Shown piece by piece: positions 16,841-25,095 of a DNA stretch of 64,000 bases (positions are counted from its first letter, which is position 1; every line of letters begins with the position of its first letter). Position numbers and translations under genes: made by a program. The notes beneath the pieces were generated by a model that had not been told where the DNA came from, did not search any database, and saw nothing but the letters and a program-made list of their open reading frames with translations. Source of the stretch: CAZKWG01 sp964615375 (GTDB taxonomy: Bacteria; Myxococcota_A; UBA796; CAZKWG01); assembly GCA_964615375.1 (NCBI GenBank), contig CAZTOW010000049.1, positions 1-64,000 on the forward strand, written 5' to 3'.

Positions 16841-18292
16841 TCAGGTGGGAGGGCCAGCAGAGTCAGGGTTGACCGCGCCGGATGGCAGGGTCCATAGGTC
16901 AGTGAAGATGGGCGCGCCCGGGCCGCGGAGCATGTGGTCAATGGTCCAGGGCTCGGAGCCGTCGGCGTAGGCGCGCCAGCGCTCGAAATCGGCGGGCAGG
17001 CTCGGAAGCGCCGCGTCGGCGCGCTCGATGACGTCCTTGCCCTCGACCACGGTGCGACCGATGACGCCGCTGATCTCGCGCAACCGTCCGCGGATCATCC
17101 GGGCGCGCTCGGGGTTGGCGCCGGGCAGCTCGGCCTTGAGCTTCGCGCGCTCCTCGACCAGGAACGGGAAGGCGGCCTCCAGGCTGGCGGCGAGTTCGCG
17201 CTCGGCCTCGGCGAGACGGGCGAACTGGCGGGGCAGGGCCTGCCGGAGCCGCGCCAGATCCTCGCCGGAGCTGAAGATGCAGCCGGCGCAGGAGCAGCGG
17301 CTCCAGCCGAGTTCGTAGGCGGGGTGCGGCTGGATGCCGTAGTTCTTCCCTGGGAATGCGAGCCGAAGCTCGTCCCAGACCTCGGCATCCGAGTGGTCGT
17401 AGACCAGCCGGAGCTGGTGGATCTGGCGGCGGCCGCTGCTGCCCTCGGTGTCCTGGCCGCGGTGGTAGCGGGCACGAGGGGCGCTCTCGGCGGCGCGCTC
17501 ACCGGAGATGACCAGGATCTTCTTGGAGCCCTCAGCGACCGAGCGCGCGAGGAGGGTGCGGGCGACATCGATCTTGAGGAAGCCGGAGCACCAGCGGATG
17601 CGCAGGTCGGCGGTCAAGGCCGGAAAACGGCGCCGACCGAGGTTGTTGGGCGGGGGCGGCTCGCCGATCATCACCGGCCCCTCGGGCGTCTCCAGCACCT
17701 TGCCGGCGCGCTTGCCCCACGAGCGCCGCATCAACTCCCGGTGGAAGCCGCCCTCCCGCCAGGCGAAGCGGACAGGCACGTCGTACAGCGCCCCGAGGCC
17801 GAGCACGTAGGCCCGGGTGACGGGCCAGTCCATGAACGGCTCGGCGGCACCATCCACGTCCTGGTGCCACAGCTCCACCCTCGACCACAGGTCGGGGCGG
17901 TGCCCGATGAGTCGGTGTAACGCAGTGATACACGCCACCGAGTCCTTGCCGCCCGAGACCTGAATGGCGATGAGGTCGTAGGCGTCAAAGTGCTCCGGCG
18001 GCGCGAAGCCGGGTTCGAGATCGTCCGCGTCGCGGGACCACCGGACCCCGTTCGCGCGCGCCTTCTCGGCGTCGAACCTTGTCACTATCCCACCCGCCGG
18101 CCCGCTCAGCTCTCCTGCGCGCCAGGGCATCGCCACCGGTTCACCCGGCGCCTTCATCGCCGCGCGGAGCTGCACCACCAGCCGCCCCCGGTTCCGCGCC
18201 AGGAAGCCGTCGAGGTCGCGCGCGCCCAGGCCCGGGGGCAGGCTCGCGCGCACCCGATCGGCGACGGCGCTGACGAGGGCGTCGGCGTTCAT
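16841..18292 (-). CDS. Tagged PAPS-reductase-like PP-loop enzyme
   Basis: The 483-aa protein starts at the ATG at 18292, overlapping the upstream stop (ATGA). Residues 1-46 are the shared tag (PPGLGARDLDGFLARNR). A PP-loop SGGKDS lies at about 113-118, then VELWHQDVDG, RWCSGFLKID near 231 and CSCAGCIFSS near 331. This is the pattern of PAPS-reductase/DndC-like adenine-nucleotide alpha hydrolases, which activate a substrate with ATP and often carry Cys-bound metal. Neighbours are a second PP-loop enzyme and a DpdA-like transglycosylase, so modification of DNA or a nucleotide is more likely than sulfate assimilation. Confidence 0.85.
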   Translation of the reverse strand: MNADALVSAVADRVRASLPPGLGARDLDGFLARNRGRLVVQLRAAMKAPGEPVAMPWRAGELSGPAGGIVTRFDAEKARANGVRWSRDADDLEPGFAPPEHFDAYDLIAIQVSGGKDSVACITALHRLIGHRPDLWSRVELWHQDVDGAAEPFMDWPVTRAYVLGLGALYDVPVRFAWREGGFHRELMRRSWGKRAGKVLETPEGPVMIGEPPPPNNLGRRRFPALTADLRIRWCSGFLKIDVARTLLARSVAEGSKKILVISGERAAESAPRARYHRGQDTEGSSGRRQIHQLRLVYDHSDAEVWDELRLAFPGKNYGIQPHPAYELGWSRCSCAGCIFSSGEDLARLRQALPRQFARLAEAERELAASLEAAFPFLVEERAKLKAELPGANPERARMIRGRLREISGVIGRTVVEGKDVIERADAALPSLPADFERWRAYADGSEPWTIDHMLRGPGAPIFTDLWTLPSGAVNPDSAGPPT

Positions 18293-19743
18293 CCGAACAC
18301 CCGGATCCCGCGCTGGCGCACGGCCTCCAGCACGGCCAGCGGCGGCAGCTTGCCCTTGAGCCAGCGCCCGCCGCCCCAGGCGAATCGCACGTCCTTGACG
18401 TACAGGCTGTGCCACGCCTCGGCGTCGCTCGGGTCACCGCAGTCCACGCGGATCCTGCCGTGGCCCGGCAGCTCGAAGACGACGGGCTCGCAGGCGCGTG
18501 CGGCCGCGACCCGGCGCTCCTCACCGACGCGGCTGACCCGGAAGCCCTCGGCGCGCAGGGCCTCGCCGAGCATCAGCGCGAGGCGCTCGGCGTGGGCCGC
18601 ACCGACCAGCAGGTCTGTGTTGCGGCCCTGGGTGAAGGGCGTGAAGTCTGCGACATAGCGAATCTCGGCCTCGCCATCGGCCCACTTCGCGGTGGGCAGT
18701 TGGGCCTGGACGATGGCGCGCTCTGCCTCGGTGAACGGCCGCTTTCGCGTGCGCAGGGTGTACCACTCACCGCGTCGCGTCACCGTGAGGTCCAGGCCAG
18801 CCTCGCCGAGCCAGCCGCGCAGGATGGCGGGAAGCACGTCGCGCACCGCCTGACGGACCTTCAGCGAGAAGCCGGTCGCGTACCAGGGATCGACATAGGG
18901 CAGGCCCAGGCTGTCCTGAAGCAGGGCGTTGAGGCTGACCGGCTGTGCCGCCGGGTCGATCGGCGGGCGCGGGGCGGGCCGCTCGACGCGCAGGCGCCAC
19001 AGCATGGCCTCGCGGCGCTCCTCTCCCCGGCGGAGCTGCGCGCGCGCCCCGTCGATGGCCTCCAAGGTCCAGCCGGGCTCGTAGTCGCCCAGCACCTCGT
19101 CGAGGGCGGCCACACGGTCGCCCACGCGGTAGTCGCGCCGCCAGTCGGGCCGGAGGCGCGCGAGGAGCTCGCGGTCCCGCCGCTCCCCCTCCGAGGTCGC
19201 GCCGACGAGCTCGTAGCGCAGGCTGTACAGCTCGGCGTCCACGATGCTGGCCCGGTCGGGGTGCGTCGGGTTCGACTCGACCCAGGCCATGAGCGCGGTC
19301 AGGGCCTCGACGATGGCAGCCTGGCGCTGCGGCGTCCGCCACCAGGCGCTCAGCACGCTCGCCGACCGCGCCGCGTCGCGCAGCGCATAGAAGAGGTCGG
19401 CGGCGGACATCGGGCGCTCGGGCTGGATGGGCGGGTCCGCGTTCGCCGAGAACCAGGGCAGGGCCGGCGGGATGCGCGCCGGGTCGGGGCCGCGCAGCTC
19501 GGCGTACACGTGCGGCGTCGCCGCGTTGGTGTTCAGGCCGTTGTCGAGGCGCATGGGCGTGGCCCCTGGATCGAGCGCGCGCCCGCGCCAGCGGACGCTG
19601 TGGCCAGGGGCGGCGGTGATGACGCCGTGCTCGCCGCGTTCGGTGACGGCGCGCACGCCCGGGCGCTGGGCCTCATAGGGCAGCGGCGCGCCCGCGAGGC
19701 CGCCCCACTCGGTCTCGGTCGGAGGTGTGGGGGAGTGGGGCAT
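18289..19743 (-). CDS. Paralogue of the hemerythrin protein's C-terminal region
   Basis: The 484-aa protein starts at the ATG at 19743 (ATGA overlap with the upstream stop). It lacks the tag and the hemerythrin domain but shares the rest with the protein at 14666-16828: TERGEHGVITAAPG, a YRVGDRVAALDEVLGDYEPG block, and an ending GHGRIRVDCG, then FAWGGGRWLKGKLPP and GIRVFG. The shared GDRV block could be a small beta-barrel (KOW/SH3-like). No catalytic motif is recognised. Two diverged copies in one operon suggest subunits of one complex, one equipped with the hemerythrin part. Its TGA overlaps the start of the PP-loop gene. Confidence 0.7.
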   Translation of the reverse strand: MPHSPTPPTETEWGGLAGAPLPYEAQRPGVRAVTERGEHGVITAAPGHSVRWRGRALDPGATPMRLDNGLNTNAATPHVYAELRGPDPARIPPALPWFSANADPPIQPERPMSAADLFYALRDAARSASVLSAWWRTPQRQAAIVEALTALMAWVESNPTHPDRASIVDAELYSLRYELVGATSEGERRDRELLARLRPDWRRDYRVGDRVAALDEVLGDYEPGWTLEAIDGARAQLRRGEERREAMLWRLRVERPAPRPPIDPAAQPVSLNALLQDSLGLPYVDPWYATGFSLKVRQAVRDVLPAILRGWLGEAGLDLTVTRRGEWYTLRTRKRPFTEAERAIVQAQLPTAKWADGEAEIRYVADFTPFTQGRNTDLLVGAAHAERLALMLGEALRAEGFRVSRVGEERRVAAARACEPVVFELPGHGRIRVDCGDPSDAEAWHSLYVKDVRFAWGGGRWLKGKLPPLAVLEAVRQRGIRVFG

Positions 19744-20870
19744 CAGGACCCTCCCTTCGAGGCGGCGATCTGCTCGATGGTGCGGAGGGCTTTCGCCGGG
19801 CCGCGGTGGTGGCGCGCGAAGGCGATGCGGCCGAGCAGCTCGGGCAGGTGGTGGGCGTGCAACCAGGCCGTGTCGGGGCCAGGGAGCAGGCCAGCGCGGC
19901 GGGCGTGGACCTCGGCCTCGGTCGGCTCGTCCTGCAGCGCGGCGAGGAAGGCGGCGACGAGGGCCTCCTCGCGGGTCATGCGCTCGCCGTGGAGCGCGGT
20001 GTGGAGCGCGCTCAGCGCGTCGAGCAGCGCCCGGGTGCCGGCGCGGTCGGTCTCCTCGGCGTCGGGGTCGAGGGGGCTGACCATGCTGTCGAGCTGGTCG
20101 AGGGCGGCCTCGGCGTCGGACGAGAGCGGGCGGAAGTGCTCGGTCTTGCGGCGGAGCCAGCTCGTGAGGGCGGGCAGGTTCGAGGTCCACACCCACCACC
20201 ACGGGCCGCCCGTCTCGGGCAGCCAGGGAGCGACCTCGGCGTCGGGCAGGCCCACCAGGCGCAGGCGGAAGGCGGTGGCGGGGCCGACGATCTCGGGGCG
20301 CAGCAGGTTGTAGGGCCAGGTGAGCGGCGCGAGCGCGACCAGCAGCTCGGCGTGCTCGACCTTGGGCAGGCGGGCCTTGGACGCCGGCAGCCCGGCGAGC
20401 TCGACCAGACGGCGGAAGATCGGTAGGACGCGCCGCAGCTCGGCGCCGCCGCGCTGGGCGATGGCCAGCTCCAGCCGGAGCCGGTCGATCAGCCGGTCGA
20501 GGTGGACCTCGCGCAGCTCGCCGGCCTGGGTCGGGTGCCACATCCCGCTGAGCGCGAGGTTGGCGCGGACCTGCTGCTGGGCGGCTGGATCGTCGGCCAG
20601 GGTCGGGTCGAGCGCGAAGGCCCAGGCGTAGCAGGCATGGGCCACGCGGCGCAGGCCCTCGGCGATCAGCGCCTCGGCGAGCTCGGCGAGGCGGTTGAGG
20701 ATGCCGAGCCACCGCTCCGTCTCACGCTCGGCCTCGGCGAGCAGGGCCGGATCCCGCCGCGCGAGCCAGGCGTCCACGTCGCGGGCGCTGAGCGGGTACG
20801 GCGGGCGCAGCCGCATCCGGGCGTGGACGCGGAGCAGGATGGCCTCGAAGAAGGTGGCGCGGTCGGTCAT
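19743..20870 (-). CDS. Helical protein with a divergent tag
   Basis: The 375-aa protein is rich in Leu, Ala and Arg and is probably all-helical. Residues about 5-50 are a divergent copy of the shared tag (RPPYPLSARDVDAWLARR); the Asn/His-Arg pair is partly lost. The rest has no domain I recognise. TPR-like helices are possible around LAELAEALIAEGLRRVAHAC. It is embedded in the operon by ATGA overlaps with the second PP-loop gene upstream and the paralogue gene downstream. It may be an adaptor that binds the tagged enzymes. Confidence 0.65.
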   Translation of the reverse strand: MTDRATFFEAILLRVHARMRLRPPYPLSARDVDAWLARRDPALLAEAERETERWLGILNRLAELAEALIAEGLRRVAHACYAWAFALDPTLADDPAAQQQVRANLALSGMWHPTQAGELREVHLDRLIDRLRLELAIAQRGGAELRRVLPIFRRLVELAGLPASKARLPKVEHAELLVALAPLTWPYNLLRPEIVGPATAFRLRLVGLPDAEVAPWLPETGGPWWWVWTSNLPALTSWLRRKTEHFRPLSSDAEAALDQLDSMVSPLDPDAEETDRAGTRALLDALSALHTALHGERMTREEALVAAFLAALQDEPTEAEVHARRAGLLPGPDTAWLHAHHLPELLGRIAFARHHRGPAKALRTIEQIAASKGGS

Positions 20871-22039
20871 GCAGCCTCCAGTGCGGCGGGGCGCTCGCAG
20901 GCGCGGGCGTAGTCTTTGGACAGGACGGCCTCGACCGTGGCGGCGGGGTTGCGGGCGCGCCAGGCCACGACGGCGTCGTCGATGGGCGTCTTCCCCACGA
21001 GGAACATCCGTGGGTTTTCGGCCAGGGCTGCCGCTTCGTAGGCGACCACGGCGGCCCAGCCCTCGGGATCGGTCTCACGCAGCGCCCAGTACCAGCCGAC
21101 CGGCTGAAAGGGGCAGAGGAAGCAGCCAGACTTGCGTGCGTCGGCGAAGCCGTGGCGGGCCAGGATGGGCTGCCCGTCGGCTTTGGTCAGTCCGAGCTCG
21201 ATGAGCGGGTAGGCTTCCGTCGCGTACCAGGGGCCACGCCCGCCGAGCAGCGGGTGGGCGAACAGGGCGCGCTCGGCCTCGTCCGCCGCGATCCCGATGA
21301 GGTTCAGGTGCGGCCAGCGGGCGCCAGCGCGGACCTGGGCTCCCCAGGCGCGCGCGTCGAGGCCGAAGCGTTCGAGCGAGATGTCCGAGACGACCTTGCG
21401 GATCGGCTCGACCTTGTGGTTCTCAGTGCAGTCCTTCTTGGAGCGGCTCGCGATCGTGGACCGCGAGGCGTAGTCGTCCAGAATCGGCGCGCGAAGGTGA
21501 TACCAGCCCGACGCGACCTTCTCCTCGATGGTGGCGGGCTCGGAAGAGCGCCAGGGGCGCTCAGCCAGGGCGGCTCGGCGCTCAGGGGAGCGCGGCGGCG
21601 GCAGCTCGGCGAGGTAGCGATCCCAGGCTTCCCGGCTCGGCTTCTGGAGGTGCAGGAAGCGCAGGTCGTGGCGCATGCAGAAGCGGCGGACGCGGGGCAG
21701 CAGCGCCAGCGTGTGCGCCCACTCGGCGCCCGGGTCCGCGAAGACCACGGCGTCGATGTCCTCGGGGGACAGCACGCGGCCCTCGGCGACGAGGCGTCCC
21801 TCGACCAGCAGGCCGAGCATCGCCAGGGAGTCGCGGCCCATCCCGAGGTTGAGCGTGATGATCCGCTCGCGACCGACGTGGGCGGGTAGCAGGACCGACG
21901 AGAGCGCCGCCCCGGCCAGCGCGACCAGGCGCGCACGGTGGCGGTCGAGGAAGCCGCGCAGGTCGTTGGCGGCGATGCCGGGCGGCGGACGCGCGACGAC
22001 CGACCGCTCGGCGGCGTCGATGAGCATGGCGGGGTTCAC
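20867..22039 (-). CDS. Tagged PP-loop (PAPS-reductase-like) enzyme with altered P-loop
   Basis: The 390-aa protein starts at GTG 22039, overlapping the upstream TGA (GTGA). This start puts its tag (PPPGIAANDLRGFLDRHR) in register with the other N-terminal tags. An ATG at 22027 would cut four residues. The ATP loop reads LGMGRDSLAML near 65-72 instead of SGGKDS. Later come VVFADPGAEWAHT, KKDCTENHK and ARKSGCFLCPFQPVGW near 304, matching the Cys-rich C-terminal signature of phage-type PAPS-reductase-like proteins. Substrate unknown. It follows the DpdA-like gene directly, so the two may act on the same base. Confidence 0.8.
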   Translation of the reverse strand: MNPAMLIDAAERSVVARPPPGIAANDLRGFLDRHRARLVALAGAALSSVLLPAHVGRERIITLNLGMGRDSLAMLGLLVEGRLVAEGRVLSPEDIDAVVFADPGAEWAHTLALLPRVRRFCMRHDLRFLHLQKPSREAWDRYLAELPPPRSPERRAALAERPWRSSEPATIEEKVASGWYHLRAPILDDYASRSTIASRSKKDCTENHKVEPIRKVVSDISLERFGLDARAWGAQVRAGARWPHLNLIGIAADEAERALFAHPLLGGRGPWYATEAYPLIELGLTKADGQPILARHGFADARKSGCFLCPFQPVGWYWALRETDPEGWAAVVAYEAAALAENPRMFLVGKTPIDDAVVAWRARNPAATVEAVLSKDYARACERPAALEAA

Positions 22040-23118
22040 GCCGCCCTCCTGAGCGCGCTCGCGGCGAGCTTCACGAGGCGAGCGTGATGGCGGGACAAGA
22101 AGCGCTCGATGTCCTCGGCCGAGAGGCCGGGCGGCGGGCTCGCGCACAGGGTCTGGCCCGCGAGGTCGATGAGGTCGCCGGCCCGCTGGTGCGTCTGCTG
22201 GGCGGCGAACCAGCGGCGGAGCGCGCCCGCGCGGTGCTGGAGGTCGTTGCTCATGCCGGCCTTGAGCGCGTCCCAGCGGGCGGCGCGGTCCCAGGCGACG
22301 GAGTCCACGCTGGCGACGCGGTCGCCGTAGCGGCCGAGATGCTGGAGGGACGCCGTCTTCACGCCGAACAGGTGGAGACGGGTGCGCTCGGGCAGGGCCG
22401 CGTGGAGCGCGTCGAGCACGGCGAGCAGACCCGCGGGGCCGTGAAGCGGTCGGCGACAGACGGAGCCCACGCCGACGAGCTCGGGCAGGCCCAGGTGCGG
22501 CCGGTGCCACGTGGCGGGGCAGCCCTCGGGGGCGCCAATCGTGCAGGTGCAGGGGCTGGCCTGATCGATGGTCTCAGCGATGGCCTCGGCGCAGGACAGG
22601 TAGTCCTCGGGCGTACGGCCCTGGAGGATGGGCAGCGGGTCGGGGACGGTGTTCTCGCCCTGGTCGCGCCAGCCTTCGAGCTCGGCCAGGGTCTCGCCAA
22701 AGGCGTCTACGGTCGCCGCGATCCGCGCCTGGACCTCAGCCCGATCCTGGGCGATCTCGGCCTCGCAGCAGAAGTCCGGCGCGCTCCACCACGCCCAGGG
22801 GAAGGGCAGCGCCCAGCGCGGAGGATCCTCGTCCTCGCCCGAGAAGTTGGTGACGACCCTCTCGACATACTCTGCGACCGACCACCGATACCCGCCGAAG
22901 CGGGCCTGCGCGACGAAGCCCGCCGAGTCCAGCGCCGGGGACACCGACCAGGCCGTCATCGGCGCCGTCCGCCAGCCGCGATCCGCCCGGTACAGGCTGC
23001 CCGCCGAGATGAGCGAGCCCGCCCCCAGCTCCAGGATCGTCGCCAGGAACGCATGATCCGCCCGTCCGGGCAGGTAGGGCAGCCCGACGCGCACCTGGAC
23101 GGGCGCACGAGCGGTCAT
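22036..23118 (-). CDS. DpdA-like DNA 7-deazaguanine transglycosylase with C-terminal tag
   Basis: The 360-aa protein resembles the phage DpdA/TGT-like family that swaps guanine in DNA for a 7-deazaguanine. The family blocks are visible: WAWWSAPDFCCEAEIA near residue 107, LPILQGRTPEDYLSC near 170, LVGVGSVCRR near 213, then LHLFGVKTASLQHLG and SVDSVAWDRAAR. A cluster of Cys residues before LVGVGS (CTCTIGAPEGC) may bind zinc. The last 45 residues are the shared tag (PPPGLSAEDIERFLSRHH). ATG at 23118 is chosen; a longer frame to 23175 lacks family similarity. It heads the six-gene operon. No preQ0 synthesis genes are in the window, so the precursor would come from elsewhere. Confidence 0.78.
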   Translation of the reverse strand: MTARAPVQVRVGLPYLPGRADHAFLATILELGAGSLISAGSLYRADRGWRTAPMTAWSVSPALDSAGFVAQARFGGYRWSVAEYVERVVTNFSGEDEDPPRWALPFPWAWWSAPDFCCEAEIAQDRAEVQARIAATVDAFGETLAELEGWRDQGENTVPDPLPILQGRTPEDYLSCAEAIAETIDQASPCTCTIGAPEGCPATWHRPHLGLPELVGVGSVCRRPLHGPAGLLAVLDALHAALPERTRLHLFGVKTASLQHLGRYGDRVASVDSVAWDRAARWDALKAGMSNDLQHRAGALRRWFAAQQTHQRAGDLIDLAGQTLCASPPPGLSAEDIERFLSRHHARLVKLAASALRRAA

Positions 23119-23140
23119 GGAGCACCCGCGTAACAGCCAG

Positions 23141-23169
23141 TTGTGCGGCCCGCATGCCACGGGTATAGT
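23141..23169 (+). promoter_or_regulatory. Sigma-70-type promoter for the lipoprotein gene
   Basis: TTGTGC (23141-23146) and TATAGT (23164-23169) are separated by 17 bases, followed by GGAGGG at 23178-23183 and the ATG at 23187. The site lies in the divergent gap next to the DpdA-like gene. Confidence 0.55.
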
Positions 23170-23186
23170 ACCCAAACGGAGGGCTC

Positions 23187-23801
23187 ATGCCGACGCGACA
23201 TCTCAATAGAATTCTCGTCCTTGGTGGCCCGCTGCTGTGCTCCTGCTTTGGTCAGCCGACCAATACGACAGGGATCTATTCGGTTCTGCTCGGTCCGGGC
23301 TTCGCCCCAGACGATGGGGGAGACGGTGTTGGATGGGATGGTGTGTCGGTCGTGCCGGCCGAGCTGTTCGAGAAGCTCGCGCGCGCAGGGAGCGACCTTC
23401 AACCCGAGCATGTTGCAGACCTGTACGAAACCTACGACACCCATACGACCGCGAGTCCGTGGGCGGCCATGCGTTGGTGTTTTGACGATACCTGCTCCAA
23501 CATGAATCTCACACAGGCAACATCCGATGGCCCATGGATCGTATGGGGTCATGCTGGCGAGAACGGCGTAGACTACCTTTTCGATGAATACCAGGTCACC
23601 ACGACCATGTACGAGGAGGATAGCCCTGCCGAGGGTGATCTGTTCGCGTCGTTTACCTGGGATGTCGATGTCGCATACGATCCAAAGGCGCGTGCGATGG
23701 TCGATACGGCCTACCCCACGGGGGGTTACCCACTCTACGTAGGTGATCAGACCAACTACCAGGTCCTGTACGCCAACTTCTGGATTACGTGGGCGGATTG
23801 A
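23187..23801 (+). CDS. Putative lipoprotein in opposite orientation to the operons
   Basis: The 204-aa protein has an N-terminal hydrophobic stretch ending LLCSC, a plausible lipobox. The mature part is acidic and aromatic, with paired Cys (WCFDDTCSNM), and no recognised domain. GGAGGG and a promoter-like site precede it. Base composition is visibly lower in GC than its neighbours, and it points against the surrounding - strand operons, so it may be a later insertion or a cargo ('moron') gene of a phage-like element, altering the cell surface. Confidence 0.72.
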   Translation: MPTRHLNRILVLGGPLLCSCFGQPTNTTGIYSVLLGPGFAPDDGGDGVGWDGVSVVPAELFEKLARAGSDLQPEHVADLYETYDTHTTASPWAAMRWCFDDTCSNMNLTQATSDGPWIVWGHAGENGVDYLFDEYQVTTTMYEEDSPAEGDLFASFTWDVDVAYDPKARAMVDTAYPTGGYPLYVGDQTNYQVLYANFWITWAD

Positions 23802-23821
23802 CCACCAAGCTCGAAGGATGC

Positions 23822-24160
23822 TCATTGGAGCTCCACCTTCGCGTCGAGCGGCACGTTGAGCACCAGCCAGCCAAGCGGCTTCTCATCCGAGAACCAGAAC
23901 TCGGCCTCCCAGCCTTTCGGCAGCTCGCCGTGCCCGGTCACGCGGGCACCCGACAGGCCCGTGTCCTTGGGCCAGTGGACCTCTACCTCGTAGCGGTCCT
24001 CGCCGCTGGTGATCCGGTAGCGGACGGTCGCCTCGGCGCCGCCCGACTCGCTCTTCGTCTCTTCGGCGCCCGCGTCTGCGCGCGCGACGGCGGCGGCGCA
24101 GGTGCCCTCGGCCTCGCCACAGAAGGTGAGAACGCTGGTGTCCGCAGGATCGCGCTCCAT
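23822..24160 (-). CDS. Small acidic protein downstream of the tail-fibre-like gene
   Basis: The 112-aa protein starts at the ATG at 24160, two bases after the tail-fibre-like stop. It is acidic, has two Cys near the N-terminus (TFCGEAEGTC) and a beta-rich C-terminus (GWEAEFWFSDEKPLGWLVL). I do not recognise it. As the last gene after two virion-like genes it could be a tail accessory or fibre chaperone; a longer upstream frame to 24499 is a shadow of the fibre gene. Confidence 0.6.
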   Translation of the reverse strand: MERDPADTSVLTFCGEAEGTCAAAVARADAGAEETKSESGGAEATVRYRITSGEDRYEVEVHWPKDTGLSGARVTGHGELPKGWEAEFWFSDEKPLGWLVLNVPLDAKVELQ

Positions 24161-24162
24161 GG

Positions 24163-25095
24163 CTACAACGCTCCGTAGAAGGCGAACTGTTCGAGGAACA
24201 TCCCGACGTTTCCGGCGTTGCCGCCGCCCATGCCCGACAGGCTGAGGCGCAGGTTGGTGCCGCCGGAGATGGCCCAGCCGAAGCTGAGGCCCAGGCCGCC
24301 GAGCGAGGGGTCGGCGAGGCTGGCGTCCAGGCTCCAGACCGAGCCGTTGTAGGTCAGCTCGATCTGGTGGGTGCGCGCCGAGAAGTTGGTCGTGGTGCTG
24401 TTCTGCTGGACCCGGACCCGGACCAACGCGAAGTATTTGCCGGCGACGGTCGCCCAGGACGGGATCGGCAGGTCGTGGGTGGACGTCGCGCCGGCCCACG
24501 GCGACGGCGAGATCGGCTGGGTGAAGCTGCGGCTGCCGAGCACGAGGTTGCCCGTGTCGTCCAGCGTCGCGCCCGATCCCTGCGCGGTCTGGCCGCCCGT
24601 GCCGTCCGCGCGGAGCAGGGCGTTGTCGGTGGTGCCCGTGCTGCCCTGGATCGCGGTCGCCCAGGTCCGATCCCCGCGCAGGAACTTCGTGCTGTCGGCC
24701 GAGCCCGTGCCCTGCTGGGCGGTCGGCACCAGCGCCGAGCTGTCCAGGGTCGCCAGCGTGCTCGCGGCGCCGCCCCAGCCGCTCTCCAGCTTGCCCGAGC
24801 CATTCGCCTTCGCGAGCCTGCTCGCCCCGGCCGTGGCGCTGGCGCTCGTGGGGTCCTGGAGCACGAGGCCGCCGATGTCGAGCTGCGCGTGGCCTCCAGC
24901 CTGACCCGCCTCGGCACGGAGCACGTAGACGGGGTGCGGATCGGCGTCCGCGACGTGGCTGGCGACGGCAGCCTGCCCCGCGCCCTCGGGGTCGGCGCCC
25001 ACCTCGCCCGCCCCGAGGTTCACGTCGCCGTCCAGCCCGTTGACGCTCGTGACCGCGCCGGCGCCGCCTCCCGTGTTCCAGGGCGTGCCGATCAT
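24163..25095 (-). CDS. Phage tail-fibre-like protein
   Basis: The 310-aa protein begins MIGTPWNTGGGAGAVTSVNG, then GLDGDVNLGAGEVGADPEG and ASHVADADPHPVYV, typical of the N-terminal shaft of phage tail-fibre and receptor-binding proteins. Low-complexity Gly/Ser/Thr repeats follow (LDSSALVPTAQQGTGSADS, FLRGDRTWA), and the end (GNVGMFLEQFAFYG) is beta-rich and likely the tip. The ATG at 25095 overlaps the previous stop (ATGA). This is the clearest virion-type gene in the window. Confidence 0.75.
   Translation of the reverse strand: MIGTPWNTGGGAGAVTSVNGLDGDVNLGAGEVGADPEGAGQAAVASHVADADPHPVYVLRAEAGQAGGHAQLDIGGLVLQDPTSASATAGASRLAKANGSGKLESGWGGAASTLATLDSSALVPTAQQGTGSADSTKFLRGDRTWATAIQGSTGTTDNALLRADGTGGQTAQGSGATLDDTGNLVLGSRSFTQPISPSPWAGATSTHDLPIPSWATVAGKYFALVRVRVQQNSTTTNFSARTHQIELTYNGSVWSLDASLADPSLGGLGLSFGWAISGGTNLRLSLSGMGGGNAGNVGMFLEQFAFYGAL

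Noticed and set aside
14804..16897. A 697-codon frame on the + strand
   Set aside because: It is antisense to the hemerythrin-domain gene and has no recognisable domain.
18409..20313. A 634-codon frame on the + strand
   Set aside because: Antisense to two genes with conserved paralogous blocks; composition is that of a shadow frame.
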